Shown: piece by piece, positions 48,328 to 56,599 of the stretch | Layout of the letters: each line of letters starts with the position of its first letter | Numbering within the stretch: position 1 is the stretch's first letter | Origin: Sinorhizobium sp. 6-70 | GTDB taxonomy: Bacteria; Pseudomonadota; Alphaproteobacteria; Rhizobiales; Rhizobiaceae | DNA: 64,000 nt | Reading direction: 5' to 3' | Assembly (NCBI RefSeq): GCF_030124375.1 | Contig: NZ_JASKLS010000022.1 | Location: 1-64,000, forward strand | Program-made: the position numbers and the translations under genes | The notes under the pieces: generated by a model | What the model saw: only the letters and a program-made list of their open reading frames with translations | What the model was told of the DNA's origin: nothing | Databases searched by the model: none

Positions 48328-48963
48328 ATGCTCGAATATTCGCTTGCTCATTGGATGGCATTCCTCACGGCTGCCATCCTGCTGAACTTGTCTCCTGGTC
48401 CAGACATGGCCCTTATCCTTGGCCATACGATCAAGACCGGGACGAGGGCGGGATTTTCAGCGCTCTTCGGCATTTGGACCGGCTCGCTCGTCCATGTCCT
48501 TCTGGCCGCGTTCGGCCTCTCGGCAGTTCTCGCCGCATCGGCAACCGCCTTCACGGCCGTCAAGTGGATCGGCGCGGTCTACCTCGTGTGGCTCGGTATC
48601 CAGGCGCTACGCACAGGGGGCGAGAGTGCTTTTGCGAAAGCGCAGGACGAAGCCTTGAACTGGAGACAGATTTATCGCCAGGGTGTCCTGGTTGCTGCGC
48701 TCAACCCCAAAGTCGCCATCTTCTTCCTCGCGTTCCTGCCGCAGTTCGTCGTGGAGGGCGCTGGGCCGGCCTGGTTGCAGCTTGCCGTGCACGGCCTCCT
48801 GATCATCGTCGTTGCAGCGTTCATCGAACCGCCGCTTATCCTTGCTGGCGCACGGTTCACCAGTTTTATCAAGCGGAATGGCCGCATCTCACTCTGGCTC
48901 GATCGCGGCCTTGGCGCGCTTTTCATTGCGCTCGGCATCCGCCTGGCGATGACGACTCGGTAG
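48328..48963 (+). CDS. LysE family amino-acid/metabolite exporter
   Basis: This 211-residue LysE/RhtB-type translocator has about six membrane helices. The N-terminal family signature is NLSPGPDMALILGHTIKTGT and the second conserved block is GVLVAALNPKVAIFFLAFLP. It exports an amino acid or related compound driven by the proton gradient. The ribosome binding site is weak. The gene is monocistronic, followed by two palindromic repeats. Substrate unknown. Confidence 0.88.
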   Translation: MLEYSLAHWMAFLTAAILLNLSPGPDMALILGHTIKTGTRAGFSALFGIWTGSLVHVLLAAFGLSAVLAASATAFTAVKWIGAVYLVWLGIQALRTGGESAFAKAQDEALNWRQIYRQGVLVAALNPKVAIFFLAFLPQFVVEGAGPAWLQLAVHGLLIIVVAAFIEPPLILAGARFTSFIKRNGRISLWLDRGLGALFIALGIRLAMTTR

Positions 48964-48968
48964 GCTAA

Positions 48969-49015
48969 TGCATGTCGCCCAAAAGTGTGCAGCGGTTTTG
49001 GGACAACGACATGCA
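48969..49015. repeat. Palindromic repeat, family B copy 2
   Basis: TGCATGTCG (48969-48977) pairs with CGACATGCA (49007-49015). The sequence is almost identical to 36581-36626, including the CCCAAAAGTGTGCAGCGG interior and the following ATGAAAACA. Confidence 0.82.
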
Positions 49016-49029
49016 TGAAAACAGGATCT

Positions 49030-49069
49030 AAAGCGCGTCGCATGAGGCCGTTTGAACGCGACGCGCTTT
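49030..49069. repeat. 12-bp perfect palindromic hairpin
   Basis: AAAGCGCGTCGC (49030-49041) pairs perfectly with GCGACGCGCTTT (49058-49069) around a 16-base loop. It follows directly on the family B repeat, giving a composite element, and could terminate lysE transcription. Confidence 0.8.
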
Positions 49070-49171
49070 GGGCACCCAGCGGGGCGCTTCCGCAATAAAC
49101 TGGTTTCAAATCGACGTGAGTTTTGCCGGCCGCGTGGTGATTTCGTCGCGCATCCACCCTAGGTGAGACGC

Positions 49172-50179
49172 ATGATCAAGCTGATTGCGGCCTTCCTCTC
49201 GTTCCTAGCGTTCCTGCCGGCTGCGATCGCGCAGGAGGCCTCTTCCGTGCCTTCGCTGCTCGACGACCTTGCGGGCCGTCAGGATCTGACTTCCCTGAAG
49301 ACAGTCGTCATTGCCCGTAACGGCAAGGTCGTTGCGGAGCGCGGCTATCGTGGTCATGCGCCAGAGGATTCGACCAACATCAAGTCAGCGTCGAAGTCCA
49401 TCGTCTCGGCGCTTGTTGGCATTGCGATCGATAAGGGCCTGCTCGAAGGCCCCGACCAGAAAATCGCGCCGATCCTGAAGAGCGACCTGCCGGCATCGCC
49501 GGATCCCCGGATCAACGACATCACGATCGGCAACCTGCTTTCGATGCAGGCAGGGCTCGGCCGAATGTCGGGGCCGAATTACGGGCGCTGGGTCTCCAGC
49601 CGCAATTGGGTCCGTTTTGCACTCTCCCAGCCCTTCGACGAGGAGCCCGGCGGGCGGATGCTCTATTCCACGGCCTCCACCCATCTTCTTTCGGCGATCC
49701 TGACGAAAGTCAGCGGCAAGTCGACCTTGGTACTGGCGCGCGATTGGCTCGGTCCGGTCGACGGCTTCCGGATCGGCGCCTGGGAACGCGATCCGCAGGG
49801 AATTTATCTCGGCGGCAACCAGATGGCGATGAGCGCCCGCTCGCTGCTCGCCTTCGGAGAGCTCTACCGCAATCGCGGCAGGACCGCCGAAGGCCGGCAG
49901 ATCATCCCGGAAGATTGGATCGAGCTCTCCTGGCAGGCGCGCACCAATTCGCGTTTCTCAGGCGACGCCTATGGCTATGGCTGGTTCGCGCGGCAGATCG
50001 GCGGCGAAGATGTCCATTTCGCCTGGGGCTATGGCGGGCAGATGCTCTACATCGTCCCGTCGCTGGAATTGACCGTCGTGATGACCTCGGAAGAGAGCGG
50101 GCCTTCGGCCCGCAACGGCTATCGCGACGCGCTGCATGGTGTCATGGCCGAGATCGTCAATGCGGTCCGAGCATCCTGA
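49172..50179 (+). CDS. Secreted serine hydrolase, beta-lactamase/class C fold
   Basis: This 335-residue protein has a signal peptide (LIAAFLSFLAFLPAAIAQ) and a penicillin-binding/class C beta-lactamase-like domain with the catalytic SxxK motif in SASKSIVSALVG and further conserved GGNQMAMSARSLLAFGELY and YGYGWFARQ segments. AGGTGAG precedes the ATG at 49172; a GTG three codons earlier is less likely. Family members include DD-peptidases and esterases, and true beta-lactamase activity should not be assumed. It acts in the periplasm. Confidence 0.86.
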   Translation: MIKLIAAFLSFLAFLPAAIAQEASSVPSLLDDLAGRQDLTSLKTVVIARNGKVVAERGYRGHAPEDSTNIKSASKSIVSALVGIAIDKGLLEGPDQKIAPILKSDLPASPDPRINDITIGNLLSMQAGLGRMSGPNYGRWVSSRNWVRFALSQPFDEEPGGRMLYSTASTHLLSAILTKVSGKSTLVLARDWLGPVDGFRIGAWERDPQGIYLGGNQMAMSARSLLAFGELYRNRGRTAEGRQIIPEDWIELSWQARTNSRFSGDAYGYGWFARQIGGEDVHFAWGYGGQMLYIVPSLELTVVMTSEESGPSARNGYRDALHGVMAEIVNAVRAS

Positions 50180-50224
50180 GCGTGGGATGCCACGGTCGGG
50201 ATGACGGCGTGCATGCGCATCCGT

Positions 50225-50560
50225 TCAGGGCGCAGCGCCGAAGAACAGGAGCCGCGTCAAGAGCACGTAGGTCGACTCCGACACCATCATCGCCACGAAA
50301 ACCAGGACGAGTAGGGGGGGCAGCAAAATCGCGTAGATCAGTGCGAGGCGCTCCCAGGCCATGTGCATGAATACGGCGACGATGAGGCCGGCCTTGAGCA
50401 CCATGAAAATCAGGATGAGCGACCAGCGCAGATAACCCTGAAGGCCGACATAGTCGACCAGGTAGGAAAAGGTGCTGAGGACGAAAAGCAGGCCCCAGAC
50501 CAGAAGGTAGAGCTTGATCGGGTGGTGCTGCTGCTCGGCATGCGCCTCAACCGGAGCCAT
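50225..50560 (-). CDS. Cytochrome c oxidase subunit IV-like protein
   Basis: This 111-residue membrane protein with three helices (about 19-38, 48-68 and 78-100) belongs to the bacterial cytochrome c/quinol oxidase subunit IV group. The ATG at 50560, just after the subunit III gene start-stop gap of 10 bases, is preferred over the longer frame to 50686, which would overlap the preceding gene. It is the last gene of the leftward cytochrome oxidase operon and probably stabilises the complex. Confidence 0.85.
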   Translation of the reverse strand: MAPVEAHAEQQHHPIKLYLLVWGLLFVLSTFSYLVDYVGLQGYLRWSLILIFMVLKAGLIVAVFMHMAWERLALIYAILLPPLLVLVFVAMMVSESTYVLLTRLLFFGAAP

Positions 50561-50570
50561 GATGCCCTCC

Positions 50571-51293
50571 TCACCAAAGATAGAAGAATGCAAAGATGAA
50601 GACCCAGACCAGATCGACAAAGTGCCAGTAGAGGCCGGTGATCTCGACGATCTCGTAGTGACCCTTGCGGCTTGTGAAGAAGCCACGCCGCTCCGTGTCG
50701 AAATCGCCGCGCCAGACTTTGCGGGCGATGATCAACAGGAAGATCACGCCGATCGTGACGTGGGTGCCGTGAAAGCCGGTGATCATGAAGAAGGTCGAGC
50801 CGAACTGCGCCGCCCCCCAGGGATTGCCCCACGGCCGCACGCCCTCGGCGATCAGCTTCGACCATTCGAAGGCCTGCATGCCGACAAAGGTGGCGCCGAA
50901 CAGCGCGGTCAGGAGCATCAGCGCGGCGGTTTTGCGACGGTCGCGGCGGTAGCCGTAGTTGACGGCCATCGCCATGGTGCCGCTGCTGGAGATCAGGACG
51001 AAGGTCATGATGGCGATGAGAATCAGCGGCACCTGAACCCCGCCGATCTCCAGCGCGAAGACCTCGCTCGGGTTCGGCCAGGGCACGGTGGTCGCCATGC
51101 GGGCGGACATGTAGGCGATCAGGAAGCAGCCGAAAATGAACGTGTCGCTCAGGAGGAAGATCCACATCATGGCCTTGCCCCAGGAGACGTTTTTGAAGGC
51201 CCGCTGGTCCGAGGCCCAGTCGGCGGCCAAGCCGGCGAGACCGGATGGGCGGGAGAGCGTTTCCAAGGAGGACGGCTTTAGTGGAGCGGACAT
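50571..51293 (-). CDS. coxP: Cytochrome c oxidase subunit III-family protein (CoxP type)
   Basis: The 240 residues have five to seven membrane helices with the family segments FLLSDTFIFGCFLIAYM, FFMITGFHGTHVTIGVIFLL and GLYWHFVDLVWVFIFAFFYL. It is 10 bases after the other subunit III-like gene (51304). Rhizobial coxMNOP operons encode two subunit III-like proteins, and I assign this one as CoxP from its order. It assembles with subunits I and II in the inner membrane. The letter assignment between coxO and coxP is from memory of the Bradyrhizobium operon. Confidence 0.85.
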   Translation of the reverse strand: MSAPLKPSSLETLSRPSGLAGLAADWASDQRAFKNVSWGKAMMWIFLLSDTFIFGCFLIAYMSARMATTVPWPNPSEVFALEIGGVQVPLILIAIMTFVLISSSGTMAMAVNYGYRRDRRKTAALMLLTALFGATFVGMQAFEWSKLIAEGVRPWGNPWGAAQFGSTFFMITGFHGTHVTIGVIFLLIIARKVWRGDFDTERRGFFTSRKGHYEIVEITGLYWHFVDLVWVFIFAFFYLW

Positions 51294-51303
51294 GTCAGCG
51301 TTC

Positions 51304-52002
51304 CTATGTCAGCAATTGACGGCAGAGATCGACGACGTCGTTGGCCCAACCGGAAAAGAGGGCAAAGAGAACCAGCCAGACGGCCAGCATGAAATGCCAG
51401 TAGGTGGCGCAGAGCCCGATGGAGAGGTGTGCTCTTCGGTCGATCGGCGCATCCCACGTACGCAGGATGACGCGCGCAAGCACCGCGATCCCACCGACGA
51501 TGTGCAGGCCGTGCATGCCGGTGAGCATGTAGAAAAAGCTGTTGGCGGGGCTGCTGGTCAAAAAATATCCGGCGGAAGAGAGCGCGCGCCAGGCGAAAAG
51601 CTGTCCGACGAGGAAGGCGAGGCCCGCGGCGAGCGCAACGAGAAGGCTCGTTCGGGCAGCGTCGTCGTTCCGCCGCTCGGCTTCGACCTTGGCCCAATGC
51701 AGGGTCGCGCTGCTCAGGGCAAGAATACCGGTGTTGATCCAGAGAAAGCGCGGGACGGGCAGCGGCGACCAGTCGGACGAGGCCATGCGCATGAAATAGG
51801 CGCTGATGAAAAGCGTGAAGAGCGCGCCGACGACCGCGAGGAAAACAGCGAGACCGATCTTTGCGGCCGGTACGGGCTCGGCGCCGCGATGGTCATGCAG
51901 ATGACCGACTTCCAGCCACGGCTTCGAGGCCAGTCGCTGTTGTGCCAGCCACCAGGCGATGATGACGGCGATGACCGCCAGGAAGACCAGCACGACCGTC
52001 AT
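51304..52002 (-). CDS. coxO: Cytochrome c oxidase subunit III-family protein (CoxO type)
   Basis: This 232-residue polytopic protein has GWANDVVDLCRQLL at its end and the subunit III segments FFYMLTGMHGLHIVGGIAVL and ATYWHFMLAVWLVLFALF. Its start overlaps the stop of the subunit I gene (ATGA), indicating tight translational coupling. It is divergent in sequence from the following subunit III-like protein, so the two are paralogous subunits rather than a recent duplication. Confidence 0.83.
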   Translation of the reverse strand: MTVVLVFLAVIAVIIAWWLAQQRLASKPWLEVGHLHDHRGAEPVPAAKIGLAVFLAVVGALFTLFISAYFMRMASSDWSPLPVPRFLWINTGILALSSATLHWAKVEAERRNDDAARTSLLVALAAGLAFLVGQLFAWRALSSAGYFLTSSPANSFFYMLTGMHGLHIVGGIAVLARVILRTWDAPIDRRAHLSIGLCATYWHFMLAVWLVLFALFSGWANDVVDLCRQLLT

Positions 52003-53780
52003 GAGACGGCCTCGTGGGTTACGCGTCCCGGCCCAGGCTGGTTCTGCGGAATGAAGTCCTCCGGCGCGCCGGGGACGCTGTAGTCGTAAGCCCAGCGATA
52101 GACGACAGGCAGTTCCTTGCCCCAGTTGCCGTGCGGCGGCGGCGTCTCAGGCGTCTGCCATTCGAGCGTCGTCGCGCGCCAGGGATTGCCGCCGGCATCC
52201 CTGCCGTGGCGCAGGCTCCAGACGAGGTTGAAAAGGAAGACGATCTGGGCTGCGCCAACGACGAGTGCCGCGACGCTGATGAAGGCATTGAGGCTGTGCA
52301 CCGACTCCGGCACGAACGCCGTTTCGCCGAGTTCGTAGTAGCGGCGCGGAACGCCGACGAGGCCGACATAGTGCATCGGGAAGAAGATCGCGTAGGAGCC
52401 GAGGAAGGTGGTCCAGAAGTGCACCTGGCCGAGCGCCTCGTTGAGCATGCGCCCGGTGATCTTCGGATACCAGTGATAGATCGCCCCGAAGATGACCAGA
52501 ATCGGCGCGACGCCCATGACCATGTGGAAATGCGCGACGACGAACATGGTGTCGGAGAGCGGCACGTCCACCACGACATTGCCGAGGAACAGCCCGGTCA
52601 GTCCGCCGTTGACGAAGGTGACGATGAAGGCGAGGGCGAAGAGCATCGGCAAGGTCAGGTGGATGTCGCCCCGCCAGAGCGTCAGTACCCAATTGTAGAC
52701 CTTGATTGCCGTCGGCACTGCGATGATCAGCGTCGTGGTGGCGAAGAAGAAACCGAAATAGGGGTTCATGCCGCTGACGTACATGTGGTGCGCCCAGACG
52801 ACCATGGACAGCGCGCCGATGATGACGATCGCCCAAACCATCATGCGATACCCGAAGATGTTCTTGCGCGCATGCGTGCTGATGAGGTCCGAAACGATGC
52901 CGAAGGCCGGCAGGGCGACGATGTAGACCTCCGGATGACCGAAGAACCAGAAGAGATGCTGGAACAGGATCGGGCTGCCGCCGCCATATTGCAGTTGCTC
53001 GCCCATCTCGGAGATCGCCGGCATGAAGAAACTCGTGCCGAGCAGCCGATCAAAAAGCATCATGACGCAGGCGACGAACAGCGCCGGGAAGGCGAGCAGG
53101 GCCATGACCGTGGCGGTGACGATGCCCCAGACCGTCAGCGGCATGCGCATCAACGTCATGCCACGCGCCCGGCCTTGCAGAACAGTGACGACGTAGTTGA
53201 GCCCGCCCATCGTGAAGCCGATGATGAAGATGATCAGCGAAGAGAGCATCAGGATGATGCCCCAATCCTTGCCGCCGGGCGTATTGGACAGAATTGCCTG
53301 GGGCGGGTAAAGCGTCCAGCCGGCCCCGGTCGGCCCGCCGGGAGCGAAAAAGCTTGCGACCAGCACCAGCACCGCGATGAGATAGATCCAGTAGCTCAGC
53401 ATGTTCGCGTAGGGAAAGACCATGTCGCGGGCGCCGACCATGAGCGGGATCAGATAGTTGCCGAAGCCGCCGAGGAAGAGCGCGGTCAGCAGATAGATCA
53501 CCATGATCATCCCGTGCATGGTGATGAACTGGTAATAGCGATCGGCGTCAATGAAGTCGAACGTCCCGGGGAAGCCGAGCTGCAGGCGCATCAGCCATGA
53601 GAGCACCAGTGCGACCATGCCGATGGCGATCGCCGTCGTCGCGTATTGGATGGCGATGACTTTCGCGTCCTGGCTGAAAACGTATCGCGTCCACCAGCTG
53701 TGCGGATGATAAAGTTCAACATCCTCGACTTCGGCGGGCGGGACCGCCTCGCCAATACCGGACCGGACGTCGACCATCAT
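51999..53780 (-). CDS. coxN: Cytochrome c oxidase subunit I (CoxN)
   Basis: This 593-residue heme-copper oxidase catalytic subunit has about twelve helices. The low-spin heme ligand is in FITMHGMIMVIYLL, the CuB/cross-linked Tyr block is FFGHPEVYIVALPAFGI, the CuB histidines are in WAHHMYVSGMN and the heme a3/a ligands are in VAHFHMVMG. The GHPEV motif places it with A-type oxidases. It is the core of an alternative aa3-type terminal oxidase reducing oxygen with electrons from cytochrome c. It is separated from the subunit II gene by a repeat element. Confidence 0.93.
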   Translation of the reverse strand: MMVDVRSGIGEAVPPAEVEDVELYHPHSWWTRYVFSQDAKVIAIQYATTAIAIGMVALVLSWLMRLQLGFPGTFDFIDADRYYQFITMHGMIMVIYLLTALFLGGFGNYLIPLMVGARDMVFPYANMLSYWIYLIAVLVLVASFFAPGGPTGAGWTLYPPQAILSNTPGGKDWGIILMLSSLIIFIIGFTMGGLNYVVTVLQGRARGMTLMRMPLTVWGIVTATVMALLAFPALFVACVMMLFDRLLGTSFFMPAISEMGEQLQYGGGSPILFQHLFWFFGHPEVYIVALPAFGIVSDLISTHARKNIFGYRMMVWAIVIIGALSMVVWAHHMYVSGMNPYFGFFFATTTLIIAVPTAIKVYNWVLTLWRGDIHLTLPMLFALAFIVTFVNGGLTGLFLGNVVVDVPLSDTMFVVAHFHMVMGVAPILVIFGAIYHWYPKITGRMLNEALGQVHFWTTFLGSYAIFFPMHYVGLVGVPRRYYELGETAFVPESVHSLNAFISVAALVVGAAQIVFLFNLVWSLRHGRDAGGNPWRATTLEWQTPETPPPHGNWGKELPVVYRWAYDYSVPGAPEDFIPQNQPGPGRVTHEAVS

Positions 53781-53808
53781 GCTCCTCCAAGTTTCCCAGT
53801 TTTCTACC

Positions 53809-53905
53809 TACAGCGCCGCGCGTCGAAGCAGATGCGCAAAGGACGCTGTAACACCTTGAATTGCTGCATCTTTTTCTCCTTAAATCGGCTATGATTTTAA
53901 GGAGA
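53809..53905 (-). repeat. RIME-like palindromic repeat, copy 4
   Basis: On the minus strand it runs TTTAAGGAGAAAAAGATGCA, GCAGCAATTCAAGGTGTTAC, then a CAGCG...CGCTG hairpin with GCGCATCTG inside. It fills the gap between coxM and coxN within the oxidase operon. Confidence 0.78.
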
Positions 53906-53921
53906 CATGCGGTAGCGCTTC

Positions 53922-54764
53922 CTATTGCACCGACGAGGCGTCGGCCGCGACCGCCCTTGGGCTGTCACCGGACGATGCCGTCAATTGCGAAAAGGTCTGC
54001 TGCTCGGCGAGCCACGTCTGGTAATCGGCCTCGCTGTCGACCACCACGGTGCCGCGCATTTGAGGATGACCGGTGCCGCAAAGCTCTGCGCAGAGGATCT
54101 CGAACGTGCCTGTCCGCGTCGGCGTGAGCCAGAAATAGGTCACCATGCCGGGCACCATATCCATCTTGGCGCGAAACTCCGGCACATAGAAATCATGCAG
54201 GACATCGACCGAACGCAGGAGAACCTTGACGGGCTTGCCGACGGGCAGGTGCAACTCGCCACCTTCGATGATCACATCATCGAGGGTGGCTGCGTCATTG
54301 CGATTGAGCCCGAGCGTGTTCTCGGGCGCGACGTCGCGGGTTTCCGATGTTCCGAGCTTTCCGTCCTTGCCCGGCAGTCGGAAACTCCACAGCCATTGCT
54401 GGCCGACGACTTCGACCTCGGTTGCCGCCGCCGGGACGGTGATGAACTGGTTCCAGACGAAAAGGCCCGGCGCCAGCATCGCGATGACGCCAACGGTCGT
54501 GCTTACGGCGAGCCAGCCTTCGAGCCGTTTGTTTTCGGGTTCATAAGCGGCTTGGTTGCCGGGCCGATGGCGGAACCGGAAAACGCAATAGGCTGTAAAC
54601 AGGACGACCGCGACGAAGACGAAGCCGGTGATCCAGAACGTTATGATGAGAGTATTGTCTATGTAATTCCAGTTGGAGGCGATTGGTGTCCACCACCAGG
54701 GACTCAACAAATGGAACAACACTGATCCGGCGGCCAACAAAACCAGAATCACCACCACGGCCAT
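53922..54764 (-). CDS. coxM: Cytochrome c oxidase subunit II (CoxM)
   Basis: This 280-residue protein has two N-terminal membrane helices (about 3-24 and 40-64) and a periplasmic cupredoxin domain with the full CuA site: His in SVDVLHDFYVPEF and the CAELCGTGH cluster with Met in PQM. The aromatic electron-entry patch is GQQWLWSF. It receives electrons from cytochrome c. Unlike caa3-type subunits it has no fused heme c domain, but a separate cytochrome c gene lies just upstream in the same orientation. Confidence 0.93.
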   Translation of the reverse strand: MAVVVILVLLAAGSVLFHLLSPWWWTPIASNWNYIDNTLIITFWITGFVFVAVVLFTAYCVFRFRHRPGNQAAYEPENKRLEGWLAVSTTVGVIAMLAPGLFVWNQFITVPAAATEVEVVGQQWLWSFRLPGKDGKLGTSETRDVAPENTLGLNRNDAATLDDVIIEGGELHLPVGKPVKVLLRSVDVLHDFYVPEFRAKMDMVPGMVTYFWLTPTRTGTFEILCAELCGTGHPQMRGTVVVDSEADYQTWLAEQQTFSQLTASSGDSPRAVAADASSVQ

Positions 54765-54906
54765 TTCTTGTCCCTCCTACCGTAATCGGCTGTGGGCATG
54801 AATACGCAATCCGTAGAGTTCCGATCACGATTATTGCACGAACGGAAAACAGTCGCAAATCGCCCGAAAGGGTTGTTGTCCAGTTCCCTTTCGCGCGACA
54901 GTACGC

Positions 54907-55293
54907 TTATTGCGAATATTGTTTGAGGTAGGCGAGCAGGTTGGAGATGTCCGTGTCATCCTTCAGACCGGGAAAGGCCATTTTGGTTCCTTTCACCTTT
55001 GCCTTCGGGTCGTGGAGGTAATCGCGCAACGTCGCTTCATCCCACTTGAGGCCCCCCTTGCCAGCCTCGACCATCGCCGGCGAGTAGCGGAAATTGGGAT
55101 GTGTGCCGGCCGTCCTGCCCAGGACGTGATTGAGCGATGGACCGACCTTGTTGGTGTCCTTGTCGACGACGTGACAGACCTGGCATTTCTTGAAGACGGT
55201 CGCGCCGGCCTCGGCGTCGCCCTCTTGGGCGAGGGCCGTCAGCGGACAAAATACGAGTGCCGAGAAGGAGAGGGCAACAACAGGAATTCGCAT
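54907..55293 (-). CDS. Class I cytochrome c
   Basis: This 128-residue periplasmic protein has a signal peptide (VALSFSALVFCPLTALA), the heme-binding motif CQVCH and a probable axial methionine in GTKMAFPGL, as in the cytochrome c2 family. TTGAGGAAG precedes the ATG. It lies 142 bases before coxM in the same orientation and is the likely direct electron donor of the neighbouring oxidase. The operon promoter is probably in the 224-base spacer upstream. Confidence 0.92.
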   Translation of the reverse strand: MRIPVVALSFSALVFCPLTALAQEGDAEAGATVFKKCQVCHVVDKDTNKVGPSLNHVLGRTAGTHPNFRYSPAMVEAGKGGLKWDEATLRDYLHDPKAKVKGTKMAFPGLKDDTDISNLLAYLKQYSQ

Positions 55294-55517
55294 GATACTT
55301 CCTCAATTTCGCCGGGCGCGGGGCAAGGAGGACTATCGTCAAATCGTTGTATTGGCGGTGCTTGCTTCTCTCAATGGTAGCGCGCCGAGGGCGGTTGATA
55401 TTTGCGACAAGAACAAAACTAAGGCCCCCTTGGCAGAAGTCAATTGCCATGTCGGGGCGCTTCCGGCGCTGCGGAGCGGCTTTGCATGTGGCACTCCTGC
55501 CGCCTTCTGCGGGCGGA
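55294..55517 (-). promoter_or_regulatory. Presumed promoter region of the cytochrome c/cox operon
   Basis: This 224-base spacer lies between the ugpC-like stop and the cytochrome c start. It contains a weak hairpin near 55500 that could end the upstream ABC operon. I do not see a good FixK box; TTGAT...ACAA near 55394 has the wrong spacing. Confidence 0.35.
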
Positions 55518-56585
55518 TCAGACGCGATTGCCCTCGGCGTCGAAGAAATGCAGGTAGTGTGCGGGAAAGCGGACCGGGACGGTGCCGGAGGCTGTCAGGA
55601 AGGACCGGTCGTTGGTGAAGGCCTTGAAGCTTGTCCGGCCCAGCGACAAATGCAGGATGATGCCGAATCCGGTCGGCTCGACGAGGTCCACCGTCGCGAG
55701 CAGACTGTCCGGCCCGTGACCCGCAAGGACGACATGCTCCGGGCGTATGCCAAGCGTTGCCGGGGTACTATCCGCGATCGACGCGGACGCATCGAGCGGA
55801 ACGCTGACGCCTCCTTCCGTCTCGAAACTCGGCCTGTCGCCGGCACGATAGGTGCCCTTGAAGAAATTCATGCCGGGAGAGCCGATGAAACCCGCCACGA
55901 AAAGGTTGGCGGGACGGTCGTAGAGCTCGAGCGGGCTTCCCACCTGCTGGACCACGCCGCCGTTCATCGCGACGATGCGGTCTGCCAGCGTCATCGCTTC
56001 GATCTGGTCGTGCGTCACGTAGATCGAGGTCGCGCCGAGATCCTTGTGCAGTTTCTTGATTTCGGCACGCATCTGTTCGCGCAGGCGCGCATCGAGATTG
56101 GAGAGCGGTTCGTCGAAAAGAAAAGCCTTCGGCTGTCGGACGATCGCTCGCCCCATTGCGACACGCTGGCGCTGGCCGCCGGAAAGCGCGCGCGGGCGGC
56201 GCTCCAGCAGCGGTTCGAGACCCAGCTTGGTCGCGGCGCCGGAAACGACGGTGGTGATCCTGTCCCTGGCCGTCTTGCGCAGTCGCAGGCTGTAGCTCAT
56301 GTTCTTCTCGACCGACATGTGCGGATAGAGCGCATAGGACTGGAACACCATGGCGATGTCGCGGTCCTTCGGCGCGAGCTCGTTGACGCGCTTGCCGGCG
56401 ATGCGGATCTCGCCGGCCGTCACGCTTTCAAGCCCCGCGATCATGCGCAGAAGCGTGGACTTACCGCAGCCGGACGGACCGACGAGGACGACGAATTCGC
56501 CATCCTTGATCTTCAGATCGACGTCGTGCAGCACCGGGTGGATGCCGTAGGATTTCTGGATATTGGCGATATCGATGGAAGCCAT
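55518..56585 (-). CDS. CUT1 ABC transporter ATP-binding protein (UgpC/MsmK type)
   Basis: This 355-residue ATPase has Walker A GPSGCGKST, signature LSGGQRQR, Walker B FLFDEPLSNLD and a C-terminal TOBE-type regulatory domain (about 245-350). The ATG at 56585 begins the family opening ASIDIANIQKSYG. The open frame runs further upstream but that part lies over the permease gene in another frame. It is the last gene of a leftward operon with two permeases and a binding protein, and powers that importer. Confidence 0.92.
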   Translation of the reverse strand: MASIDIANIQKSYGIHPVLHDVDLKIKDGEFVVLVGPSGCGKSTLLRMIAGLESVTAGEIRIAGKRVNELAPKDRDIAMVFQSYALYPHMSVEKNMSYSLRLRKTARDRITTVVSGAATKLGLEPLLERRPRALSGGQRQRVAMGRAIVRQPKAFLFDEPLSNLDARLREQMRAEIKKLHKDLGATSIYVTHDQIEAMTLADRIVAMNGGVVQQVGSPLELYDRPANLFVAGFIGSPGMNFFKGTYRAGDRPSFETEGGVSVPLDASASIADSTPATLGIRPEHVVLAGHGPDSLLATVDLVEPTGFGIILHLSLGRTSFKAFTNDRSFLTASGTVPVRFPAHYLHFFDAEGNRV

Positions 56586-56599
56586 GGCTAGACCAATCC

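Noticed and set aside
49172..50179. True beta-lactamase (antibiotic resistance) call
   Set aside because: Only the SxxK fold family is supported. The motifs do not single out AmpC, and esterase or DD-peptidase activity is equally possible.
52014..53600. Antisense frame opposite coxN
   Set aside because: Its product is almost all Asp, Glu, Arg and His, typical of the complement of a membrane-protein gene.
55390..55410. FixK/FNR-like box upstream of the cytochrome c gene
   Set aside because: TTGAT is followed by a mismatched half-site with six rather than four spacer bases, so it does not fit TTGAT-N4-ATCAA.
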